A DNA stretch of 64,000 bases, taken from assembly GCA_029259845.1 (NCBI GenBank), contig JAJDEI010000299.1, positions 1 through 64,000 on the forward strand, given 5' to 3'. Under the pieces are notes generated by a model. That model was not told the DNA's origin and did not search any database. It saw only the letters and a list, made by a program, of their open reading frames with translations. The position numbers and the translations under genes were made by a program. Of the stretch, positions 30,056 through 38,360 are shown one piece after another. How positions within the stretch are numbered: position 1 is the first letter of the stretch; the number at the start of each line of letters is the position of its first letter. The stretch is from Planctomycetaceae bacterium (lineage in GTDB: Bacteria; Planctomycetota; Planctomycetia; Planctomycetales; Planctomycetaceae).

Positions 30056-31842
30056 ATGGCGACAGAACTCACCCCGGCGGTCGGCTACATCCGCATGTCG
30101 ACCGACAAGCAAGCCGACTCCCCGGAGCGGCAACGCGCCGAAATCGAACGCTACGCCGAACAGAATAACTACGGAATCATCCGTTGGTACGAAGACCATG
30201 GTTTGACCGGCACGGAATCGTCCAACCGTCCGGAATATCAACGGATTTTCACGGATACAGCCAGTGGCGATTTCTCCGCGCTGATTGTCTATGAACTAAG
30301 CCGAGCGTCGCGAGAGAAAGTGCTCGAAGCGCTGATGTCCTTCAAGCGTTTCGCCGATGCGGGCGTGTGCGTTGGAACCGTGCTGGACGGCCCGATCAAT
30401 TTTGATGACCTAGCCGGACTACTGACGTTCGTGGTCAAGCAACACGAGTCGCACAACGAATCGCTGAAAATTGCGGCCCGCACGACAAGCGGCGAAAGGT
30501 TGAAGCGGGCGAACGTCTGGGGGGCGCAGTGTATGGGTTCGACCGCATCATAAATGATGAACACGGAAACCAAATCCGTCGCGTGCACTTCCGCGAGCGC
30601 TACCAGCGCGGCCCGAAGCAGCGGCAGTTATTGGCGCCGTCTGCCGACGTTGCAGCCGTGGAAGCCGTTCGGTTCGCCTTCCACGCCATCCACGACGGCT
30701 TGCCGGTCAAGCAAGTCGCCATCGCCTTGAATGAGCAAGGTCCGACAACAATCACTGGACGCCCCTGGCAGCACTATTCGATCAAGCGGCTGCTGACCAA
30801 CCCGGTCTATGCCGGCCGGTTTGTTTATGGTCGCGCGCCCCGTGGGAAATCCTGTCAGGTTGCCGAAAAGAGTCTCATCATCCATGACGAATCGCACGAG
30901 CCGATCGTTTCACCGGAGATCTTTGAGGATGTGCAAGGCGTCCTGCTCGGACGAAAAGGGACGCGCATTTCTCAAGACGAGAATCGCTACCTGCTCGCCG
31001 GACTGATCGTCTGCGGCATGCGCGTGACGGGCAGGTCGGGTGAATGCGGCGCGCGGCTCCCGAATGGAAGACGCGAGCGGGTTAGCATGTATTCGTGCTG
31101 TGGGGGAAACCGGGCGAACCGCCACGCGAAGTCTTGCATCAACATCATCGCACGATTCCTGGAGCCGGCTGTATTGGACGTTGTGAAACGTGAACTGCTG
31201 TCGGATGAGAACCTGGACCTTTGCATGCAGGCGCATGACCGCCCGGACGTCGGGATCAAGTCTGCAACGGATGCTGCAATCGCCCAGTTGAAGCGGGACG
31301 TTGAAACGGCTGACCGGAACCTCGCCAAAGAACTGGACAACGAAACCTTCGTTGCGATCGCACGCCAAGCGTCCCGGTGGCGGAGCGAACTGCGAAAGCT
31401 GCAGCGCACTGCCGTGGAGAGCCAGTTGAAGAATAACGGCTCGCCGAAGTCGACCCCTTTCGAGACGCTCCGGGAGTGCCGCGACTGCATCGAATTGGCG
31501 GAACGCGGGAAGCTTGCCGATGCGCTCCGGTCGGTCATTGATTCGATCACCGTCCGCCGCGACGAAACGGCCCTGGCGCGCGAAGTGACGGCCGTTGTGA
31601 CGTTCAAGCCCGACCTGTATTTCGGGGAGCCGATTGTCATCGCGGATGAGTATATCGTCCCCCGACGATGGCGGGAACTGGCCGTGTTCGTGGCGGAAGC
31701 CGACGAGCCGCAGACGACCCGTGACCTTTGTCGGGAGTTTCGGATCAGCCAAGCGGCCGTGAGCCGTTCGATGAGCAAGGCCATGTCTGCCGGCCTCGTA
31801 ACCCGTGCCCAGCCTTGCGGTTGGACATCACCAGTTGTTTGA
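30056..31842 (+). pseudogene. large serine recombinase, frameshifted in a G run
   Basis: The N-terminal half (30056-30553) is a resolvase/invertase domain with GYIRMSTDKQ (Ser15 as nucleophile), SPERQRAEIERYA and the ELSRASREK region. The rest (30529-31842) is the recombinase and zinc-ribbon region, with LLTNPVYAGRFVYGR, paired Cys at CGM and CC, a coiled-coil-like stretch of QLKRDVETADRN, and a helix-turn-helix at the C-terminus (FRISQAAVSRSMSKAM). The frames join near a run of six G at 30519-30524: one more G would give a continuous protein through VYGFDRII. Together about 600 residues, as in large serine integrases. Upstream GAAAGG sits 9 bases before ATG 30056. A homopolymer error is a real alternative to decay. 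Confidence 0.75.
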
Positions 31843-32040
31843 TCTAAACAAGCGCTATTCGCGCGCATAGAGGCCGCAGTTCAGTGTCGGTGGGATCAGT
31901 GTCCGCTGGCCGATCCCTCGCAACCCGGAGCCGCGTGAACTCACCGGAGGACGAACAAGCCCCCTAATCCCTTCAACGCCTGCCGTGTCGCACGCCGGGA
32001 TCGGGGCGGAATCCCAGCGGTCGTCAGAATTCCGCGGTCC
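31843..32040. other. right end of the accessory island, no gene seen
   Basis: About 200 bases between the serine recombinase and the Asp-rich gene. No tRNA or direct repeat matching the left side was recognised. The right attachment site would be expected here or near the HNH-recombinase cluster. Confidence 0.4.
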
Positions 32041-32394
32041 TCAAAACTCATCGTCGTCGTCGAAGAAGTCGTCGCCATCCTCGTCGTCATCGTCATCGAG
32101 GTCATCCTCGTCGATGTCGTCGTCCTCTTCGTCAAACTCGTCGTCGTCGAAGTCGTCGTCGTCGTCGTCGTCGAACTCGTCATCATCGTCGTCGAAGTCG
32201 TCGTCGTCGTCGGTGTCACCCATGTCGTCATCGTCATCGGCATCGGCAACGAGCCACGGCAGAGCGCCGTTCTCGTCAGCACCGGGGTTCCAGGCCGCCT
32301 CTCCGTCTTCGTCGATGCGTCGCCACATGTTCCGTTCCGTTTCAGCGGGAGCAAGAATCATCTGTGATTGTCCTCGGCGTGTCATCAAGTCCAT
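32041..32394 (-). CDS. Asp/Glu-rich low-complexity protein
   Basis: Up to 117 residues. The first 50 are ordinary (RNMWRRIDEDGEAAW) and the rest is almost pure Asp and Glu with a few Phe, encoded by monotonous GAC/GAT/GAA codons. Alternative starts at 32382 and 32361 exist; a GAGG 11 bases before 32361 favours it. Such acidic tails act as counter-ions or binding regions in some DNA-mimic or chaperone proteins, and similar short proteins occur in planctomycetes, but no function is known. It may be expressed from the pyrB-facing gap. The repeat codons also make this a slippage-prone region. Confidence 0.6.
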   Translation of the reverse strand: MDLMTRRGQSQMILAPAETERNMWRRIDEDGEAAWNPGADENGALPWLVADADDDDDMGDTDDDDDFDDDDDEFDDDDDDDFDDDEFDEEDDDIDEDDLDDDDDEDGDDFFDDDDEF

Positions 32395-32503
32395 CAGCTC
32401 ACGTTTGTCGGAGGGTGAGTCCGTTTGGGGATTTCGATATTAAATCGCTGCGACCTTGTCAAGCGCGGACCTCGCGTGCCGGCCGGAGCGGGTGTCTGCG
32501 TCC

Positions 32504-32660
32504 GATGGTGGTGCTTGCTCATTTCCGAGTAGCTGGGCGCTGTTGAGGTAACGGAAGCATGCCCGCAGACCGAGCACGGGGGCCGCGGACGCGATTCGTT
32601 CATCGCCCACAGCCCCAGAGTTCCGCGCGGTTCGCGAGGAATCGGTTGTAGATCGCCCCA
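32504..32660. repeat. dispersed repeat R2, copy 2
   Basis: Matches 11138-11295 in the same orientation over about 155 bases. Lies 133 bases upstream of the pyrB start and occupies much of the 398-base gap between the Asp-rich gene and pyrB. Confidence 0.8.
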
Positions 32661-32792
32661 GCCACCCCCACAGGCGATACCGATGAGCCCGGTGCAGCCG
32701 GTTGATCGGACGGAGAGGCGACGCTAGAGTCAGCGGGTGGGCCGCGAGAGATGGATTGTTGTTTCTGTCGGTCGAGAAAGATCGAGGGCGGT

Positions 32793-33743
32793 ATGAGTGG
32801 CGAGTCGCAAAACTGCGGATGGGCGCGACGACATTTGTTGGCGCTCGAAGACCTTGAGGCTGCGGAAATCGAGCGAATTCTGGACACGGCTGCGGAATTC
32901 AAACAGCGGGCCGAGCAGGGCGAGCCGAAATCCGGCTTGCTCCGCGGTCGCGTGGTCGCCAACCTGTTCTTCGAGCCGTCGACCCGGACGAAAACGAGCT
33001 TCAACCTTGCGGCCAAGCGCCTGAGCGCGGATACGGTCGATTTCACCGCTTCGGGCAGCAGTTTGTCGAAGGGGGAAACGTTCATCGACACGGCCCTCAC
33101 GATCCAGTCGATGGGGGTCGACGTGATGGTTGTGCGGCACAAGACGCCGGGTGCCCCGCTGCTGCTGTCGCGGCATCTCGACTGCAACGTCCTCAATGCG
33201 GGCGACGGCACGCATGAGCACCCGACGCAGGGGCTGCTCGACATCTTTACCATCCGTGAGCAACGGGGATCGCTGGCGGGACTGACAGTCGCCCTCGTGG
33301 GGGACATCCTGCACAGCCGCGTCGCCCGGTCGAACATCTGGGGCCTGAAGAAGCTCGGAGCCCGTGTCATCGTCTGCGGTCCGGCGACGCTGATTCCGCC
33401 AAAGATCGCCGAGTTGGGGGTTGAAGTCTCCCACAACCTTGACGACGTGCTCGCCGAGACTGACTGCGTGAACCTGCTGCGGGTCCAGTTCGAGCGGCAA
33501 CGGGGGGCGTTCTTCCCCTCGATTGCCGAGTACGCCCAATTGTTCGGGATGACCGGTGAGCGTGTCCGCCGCGCGAAAAAGGACGTGCTGATTCTCGCTC
33601 CCGGCCCGATCAACCGCGGCGTCGAGATCACCTCCGACGTCGCTGACGGGGAGCACTCGGTAATTTTGAATCAGGTGACCAACGGCCTGTTCGTCCGCAT
33701 GGCCTGCCTGTCGTTGCTGCACGAAGCCCGGGCCGCCGCGTGA
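32793..33743 (+). CDS. pyrB: aspartate carbamoyltransferase
   Basis: A cytoplasmic enzyme of 316 residues catalysing carbamoyl phosphate plus aspartate to carbamoyl aspartate in pyrimidine synthesis. The carbamoyl-phosphate site [12 protein letters not shown], the HPTQGLLD motif, the aspartate loop near GVDVMVVRH and the C-terminal [11 protein letters not shown] are present. The longer frame reaches 32751, but its first residues ([10 protein letters not shown]) look spurious. No pyrC follows directly, whereas in some planctomycetes it does. Length is the normal catalytic-chain size. Confidence 0.95.
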   Translation: MSGESQNCGWARRHLLALEDLEAAEIERILDTAAEFKQRAEQGEPKSGLLRGRVVANLFFEPSTRTKTSFNLAAKRLSADTVDFTASGSSLSKGETFIDTALTIQSMGVDVMVVRHKTPGAPLLLSRHLDCNVLNAGDGTHEHPTQGLLDIFTIREQRGSLAGLTVALVGDILHSRVARSNIWGLKKLGARVIVCGPATLIPPKIAELGVEVSHNLDDVLAETDCVNLLRVQFERQRGAFFPSIAEYAQLFGMTGERVRRAKKDVLILAPGPINRGVEITSDVADGEHSVILNQVTNGLFVRMACLSLLHEARAAA

Positions 33744-33820
33744 CACGTTGGAGTTCAGGCTTTAGCCGGCCTCTTCGCTCGCTGACGCGGCCCAGCAGTC
33801 CGTTGAAAAACGGATCCTCA

Positions 33821-33933
33821 TGGGTGGCCGGGGCTGGAGGACAACGTCCGAAGCCCCGGTGAGGGCGGTTTCCGCGTCCGAATACCGAATCCTCAACCAC
33901 CGGGGCTTCCCGTTGGTCCAGCCCCGGCCACCC
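33821..33933. repeat. nested inverted repeat after pyrB
   Basis: Outer arms of 16 bases, 33821-33836 and 33918-33933, are perfect reverse complements. Inner arms at 33850-33860 and 33898-33909 also pair. It lies between convergent pyrB and the esterase gene and may terminate both. Confidence 0.8.
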
Positions 33934-33993
33934 GAAGCCCGCCTCATCGCGCGCTGACGCAGCCTGAAGGCTGAACGCCAGCAAGGAACGAAT

Positions 33994-35262
33994 CTACCGT
34001 GACGCAGAGACCGGCACAGCCGGCAGCGCCAGCGTCTCCAGTTCGAGGTTGAACTCATTGGCTCCCGGTTTCACCTCGAAGGTCACGCCGCCTGCGAGCG
34101 TGCCTTTGCCCGTGAGCGGCGTCACATCGTCAATGGTGGGGGCAGGGGCAATGGTTCCGAGCGTATGCACGATCACGCGGTTGATGCCGACGACGGCGCC
34201 CCGTGATGCACGGATTGTGAACTTGCCGCCGCCGATGCGGTCGCCGGCGATGGGAGCGTTCGGTGCATCGACCGGCACGAACGTGATCGTCCCCCAACGC
34301 AGCGGCTTGCCGTTGAGCGTCACCTTTCCGCTGACTTCAGCGCGCACAACGTCCGCAAGAAATGCGTTCGTCCGCAGCCAGTCGGCGAGGCGGTCCTTCC
34401 AGGTGAACAGGACCGGATCGGCGATCCCCAATCCAACGCCGTGCGGGCCGTTCTGGTACACGTGCAGTTCGGCGGGAATGTTGTGCTCGTGCAGTGCCCG
34501 GTAGTACGCAAGACTGTTCTCCACCGGCACGGCTTTGTCTTCGGTCGTGTGGAACAGAAACGCGGGCGGGGTCTGTGCGGTCACCTGCGTCTCGTTGGAG
34601 AGCGAGGCGACCAGTTGCGGATCCGGATCGTCGCCGAGCAGGTTCCTGCGCGATCCTTTGTGCGTGAACGGATCGCGGAACGTGATGACCGGATATCCCA
34701 GCACGGTGAAATTCGGGCGGCAACTCACCCGGTCAATGGGATCAGCCACGTTGGCGTCACCGTCGTCGAAGTGCGTGGAGGCAGTCGAAGCGAGATGCCC
34801 TCCGGCGGAGAAGCCCATCACGCCGATGCGGTCCGGGGCGACGTGCCATTCGTCCGCGTGGGTCCGCGTGTGGCGGATCGCCCGCTGCACATCGTTCAGC
34901 GGAGCCGGATGCCGATAGCGCGGCCCGAGCCGATACTTGAGCACAACCGCGGTGACGCCGACGGTATTGAGCCAACGGGCAATCTGATGCCCCTCGTGAT
35001 CCGTCGCCAGTCCTCCATAACCTCCGCCCGGACAGACAACGATCGCCGCACCGTTCGGTTTGTCGGGGTGATAGATGCGAATCGACGGCCGATCGGCTTC
35101 TTCCTCACCGACTGCTCGCGGAGCCCCGGCGGGCCACAACAGCACCGGCTCGGGCGGCTCTGCATACAGTCGTCGACCGCCAGTCAAGGCAGCCAGCAAG
35201 AGGCACACGTTGGCTGTCCGAACGAATCGTGAAGACGCGAGCATGATGGCAACCCTTTTCAA
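33994..35262 (-). CDS. secreted alpha/beta esterase with C-terminal regulatory-like domain
   Basis: A 422-residue exported enzyme. A hydrophobic signal segment, FVRTANVCLLLAALTGG, precedes EPPEPVLLWP. The oxyanion loop is CPGGGYGG (77-84) and the nucleophile is Ser152 in GFSAGGHLAS; the acid lies in HTTEDKAVPV and the His in GPHGVGLG. This is the BD-FAE/acetyl-xylan esterase type common in planctomycetes. From about residue 310 a second domain begins, with SGKVTLNGKPLRWGTITFVP, resembling a carboxypeptidase-regulatory-like beta-sandwich seen on many planctomycete secreted proteins. Likely acts on acetylated polysaccharides in the periplasm. The divergent sulfatase gene starts 509 bases to the right. 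Confidence 0.85.
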   Translation of the reverse strand: MKRVAIMLASSRFVRTANVCLLLAALTGGRRLYAEPPEPVLLWPAGAPRAVGEEEADRPSIRIYHPDKPNGAAIVVCPGGGYGGLATDHEGHQIARWLNTVGVTAVVLKYRLGPRYRHPAPLNDVQRAIRHTRTHADEWHVAPDRIGVMGFSAGGHLASTASTHFDDGDANVADPIDRVSCRPNFTVLGYPVITFRDPFTHKGSRRNLLGDDPDPQLVASLSNETQVTAQTPPAFLFHTTEDKAVPVENSLAYYRALHEHNIPAELHVYQNGPHGVGLGIADPVLFTWKDRLADWLRTNAFLADVVRAEVSGKVTLNGKPLRWGTITFVPVDAPNAPIAGDRIGGGKFTIRASRGAVVGINRVIVHTLGTIAPAPTIDDVTPLTGKGTLAGGVTFEVKPGANEFNLELETLALPAVPVSASR

Positions 35263-35771
35263 CGACTGGGAACCGAGTGTCCAAGTTCACGAGTATATCT
35301 AAACTCTCCGCAAACGTCCGCTCGCGCCTGAGAAGTCGATGTCAGGCGGGTGCATGTGCGGACGCGTGGCTGTGGCGTCAATGGATGTAGAAGAACGAGT
35401 TCGGCCATGATTTGTCGCAAGCTTGCGTCAACCAGAAAAACCCCATGGCCCCAGTCGTGAAGCTCACCGATCTGGGGCTGTGACAGTTGCCGGTCGTGCG
35501 ACCCGGCGAGGCAAATCCATGTTTGCTGTTAGCTCCACGCGCAAAGGTGCCCCAGCCACCCATCGAATCGATACACCCAGTCGACAGCGACGCTTGGCCC
35601 CGCGTTTGCCTGTGCGCGGTGCCGGGACTATCGTGGTGCGACGGTGTCTGGTACTTGTCGCGTAACGGCCAAAATGCACGACCCATCGCTAACGCTTCGG
35701 GCGCTGATGCTCTGACTCAACGATGTGGGTGGTCACCGACACGCGGGAACCATTCGACAGGTCCAAACCTC
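35263..35771. other. divergent promoter region, no gene accepted
   Basis: About 500 bases between the divergent esterase and sulfatase genes. A minus-strand frame (35378-35686, 102 codons) has no recognisable features. No repeat was seen here. Confidence 0.4.
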
Positions 35772-37199
35772 ATGAAGACGCTCGTGAATTCAGGTTTCCT
35801 TGTTGCCGTCTGTTTGTCCGCTGTCAACTTTGCTTCCGCGGCGGAGAAGCGGAACGTGCTGTTCATTGTGTCGGACGATCTGAACTGCGACCTGGGGTGC
35901 TACGGGCATCCGCAGGTCCGTTCGCCACATATTGATGCACTGGCGCAGCGGGGCATGCGGTTCGAACATGCGTATTGCCAGTACCCGGTCTGCAATCCGA
36001 GCCGCGCGTCGTTCATGACGGGGCGGCGTCCGAACGAGACGAAGATTCTGGCGCTGCCCAAGGGGGGCCAGTTCTCTTCCGACTATGTGTACGGACACCA
36101 CTTTCGCGACACGATTCCCGACACCGTGACACTGCCGGAGCTGTTTCGCAAGAATGGGTATCAGGCGGCTCGGGTCGGGAAGATCTACCATTTTGGCGTG
36201 CCGGGACAGATCGGCACCTGCGGACTGGACGACCGCCCATCATGGGACTATCTCGTCAACCCGGCCGGTCGTGACAAGGCGGAAGAGAACAAAGTCTTCA
36301 CGCTCACGCCGGGCCGCTTTGGGGGAACGCTGAGTTGGCTGGCAATGGCCGGGACCGACGAGGAGCAGACCGACGGGCTGGGTGCTACCGCTGCCATCAG
36401 CCTGTTGGAACAGTACCAGGCGAGTGATCAGCCGTTCTTCCTGGCGGTCGGGTTTTATCGTCCGCACACCCCTTACGTGGCTCCCCGAAAATACTTCGAC
36501 CTGTACCCCACTGAGCAGATTCCGCTGCCGGAACTCTCCAGTGATGACCGTCAGCGAACTCCCGCAGCGGCCTATGCCAGCGCCAAGAAGCGACAGGACG
36601 CCCTGTCCGACGACGTCCGCCGTCAGGCAATCCAGGGTTATTGGGCGTCGATCTCCTTCATGGATGCCCAGGTCGGTCGCGTTGTCGATGCGCTGGACCG
36701 GCTCGGATTGGCGGAGAACACGGTCATTGCGCTAACGAGCGATCACGGATATCACATGTACGAACACGGCCTGTGGCAAAAGATGTCGCTGTTCGAGAAC
36801 TCGGCCCGTGTGCCGCTAATCATCGTCAGCCCCGGGGCGGCGGCGGGCGAGACCGCCGGGACCATGTCCGAGCTTGTCGATCTGTACCCGACGATCGCCG
36901 ACCTGTGCGGTCTGTCGCCGCCGGATTACATCGACGGCGTCAGTCTGCGACCGGCGCTGGAGGATGCGGACGCGGTGGTGAAAGACGCCGCGTTCACGCA
37001 GCTCCACCGGCGCAGCCAGAACTCCTACAGCATCCGCACGTCCCGTTGGCGGTATACCCAATGGGATGCCGGCAAGCAGGGCGAACAGCTCTTCGACATG
37101 CACGCCGATCCCCGCGAGACGACCAACCTCGCCGCCGACCCGCAGCACGCACATCTCATCGCCAAGTTCCGAGAGCGTCTGGCGGAATACGCGCGGTGA
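35772..37199 (+). CDS. secreted sulfatase
   Basis: A 475-residue exported type I sulfatase. A signal peptide (FLVAVCLSAVNFASA) ends before EKRNVLFIVSDDLNCD, whose Asp pair at 35-36 binds the metal. The formylglycine motif is CNPSRAS (Cys74), so the Cys must be converted to formylglycine by a maturase. Further metal and substrate residues appear in SDHGYHMYEHG. The closest groups I know are iduronate-2-sulfatase-like and choline-sulfatase-like planctomycete enzymes. It would remove sulfate from polysaccharides or glycans in the periplasm. The ATG at 35772 is chosen over the upstream frame at 35487, which lacks a signal peptide. Confidence 0.92.
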   Translation: MKTLVNSGFLVAVCLSAVNFASAAEKRNVLFIVSDDLNCDLGCYGHPQVRSPHIDALAQRGMRFEHAYCQYPVCNPSRASFMTGRRPNETKILALPKGGQFSSDYVYGHHFRDTIPDTVTLPELFRKNGYQAARVGKIYHFGVPGQIGTCGLDDRPSWDYLVNPAGRDKAEENKVFTLTPGRFGGTLSWLAMAGTDEEQTDGLGATAAISLLEQYQASDQPFFLAVGFYRPHTPYVAPRKYFDLYPTEQIPLPELSSDDRQRTPAAAYASAKKRQDALSDDVRRQAIQGYWASISFMDAQVGRVVDALDRLGLAENTVIALTSDHGYHMYEHGLWQKMSLFENSARVPLIIVSPGAAAGETAGTMSELVDLYPTIADLCGLSPPDYIDGVSLRPALEDADAVVKDAAFTQLHRRSQNSYSIRTSRWRYTQWDAGKQGEQLFDMHADPRETTNLAADPQHAHLIAKFRERLAEYAR

Positions 37200-37220
37200 G
37201 TAATGGAGTCAGAAGCGGCC

Positions 37221-37360
37221 GGGTGGCGGGGGCCATGCAACACCGTCCGGTTGAGATGCCGCGCCGATCACGGGGGCGACGTCGCTGCCTGGTAGATCGT
37301 CCGTCGCCCCCGGATCGCTGGGGGGGCGTTGCTCCACGCACCAACGCGCCCCCGCCACCC
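37221..37360. repeat. nested inverted repeat after sulfatase gene
   Basis: Outer arms 37221-37233 and 37348-37360 are perfect 13-base reverse complements, with inner arms near 37266-37281 and 37311-37326. It fills the gap between convergent sulfatase and WD40-like genes. Confidence 0.75.
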
Positions 37361-37439
37361 GTCGTCACGGTCAGTGGCGGGAGTTGACGGGAGCGTCTGG
37401 CGGGCTACGCGCGGTGAATTGAGGAACCGGTGCGGGCCG

Positions 37440-38360
37440 TTACGACCCGCGGCTCCAGTCGAGGCAGATCACTTGCCCGTTGGCGAAACCGCAGACGGCC
37501 CATTCGCCAAACGGATCACACGAAAGCTGCGCGACGTGCTCCGGGGTGACGGTCGCCCAGAGCAATTCGCCGTCGGCATCAAGCCAGTACAGGTGCTTTT
37601 CGACCGTCGAGGCAATGAGGCGGTGGGGCTCATAGCTCGTCGCGATGCGGTTCACGGTCCCTTCGACGATGTAGGAACCGATCGGCGCGCCGCTGCCGTC
37701 AAAGGTCTGCACGCCATGATTGAAGCCGGCGATGTAAATCAGTTCGCCGTCACCGGTCGCCGCCAGCCGCCCGACATTGCTCCACAGCTTCTCCTCCCAC
37801 TGACAATCGCCGGTGAGCGAATGACAACAGAGCAGCCCATGTTCGGCGGCGCCCAGCAGCGCCGGTTCGGCGGTGAGGAACTTCAGATGCGTGAGGGGCC
37901 GAATCGATGCAAAGCCGGCCACGCGGCGCTTCTGGGCGTTGAAGATGAGATTGCCCCCGTCCGCCAGGCTGACGGCGATGTATTGGCCGTACGGGTCGAT
38001 GGCGACCTGCAGGCACTGCTCGGGCAAATCGAGATGCCATTGCGTCTGAAGCTGCCGGTCGAAGCGGTGGACCTGCGTCTCACCGGCGAGGGCGGCGGCG
38101 AACTGCCCGTCGTCACTGAAGGCGACTTGCCGAATCGGCTCGCGGATGCGATTGACGGCCGAATACTCACCGCGGCGATCGATACGGTACAGGCTGCCGA
38201 TCTCGTCGGCAGCGAGCACCTCGCCGGTCTCCCGCGCGAGGGCGAGCCCGGTCAGCGGCGCTTCGGTGGTGAATGTCCAGCGGACGCTGGGACCGATGCC
38301 CCGCCCCTTCCGAACCCAATCGGGCGGCGGTCCGGGAGGGCGGGACGGGTCGTCATTCAT
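37440..38360 (-). CDS. WD40/beta-propeller-like protein
   Basis: A 306-residue cytoplasmic protein of short beta-propeller-like repeats such as VAFSDDGQFAAALAGETQVHRFD and VAIDPYGQYIAVSLADGG. No catalytic motif is seen, and there is no signal peptide. Its start codon overlaps the S41 protease stop by 4 bases (ATGA), so the two are translationally coupled and may act together; the propeller could bind substrates or partners of the protease, but the protease is exported and this protein is not, which speaks against direct contact. Confidence 0.75.
   Translation of the reverse strand: MNDDPSRPPGPPPDWVRKGRGIGPSVRWTFTTEAPLTGLALARETGEVLAADEIGSLYRIDRRGEYSAVNRIREPIRQVAFSDDGQFAAALAGETQVHRFDRQLQTQWHLDLPEQCLQVAIDPYGQYIAVSLADGGNLIFNAQKRRVAGFASIRPLTHLKFLTAEPALLGAAEHGLLCCHSLTGDCQWEEKLWSNVGRLAATGDGELIYIAGFNHGVQTFDGSGAPIGSYIVEGTVNRIATSYEPHRLIASTVEKHLYWLDADGELLWATVTPEHVAQLSCDPFGEWAVCGFANGQVICLDWSRGS

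Noticed and set aside
35378-35686. A minus-strand frame of 102 codons between the esterase and sulfatase genes.
   Set aside because: No ribosome binding site, domain or signal peptide; composition is uneven. It could be a lost gene but cannot be supported.
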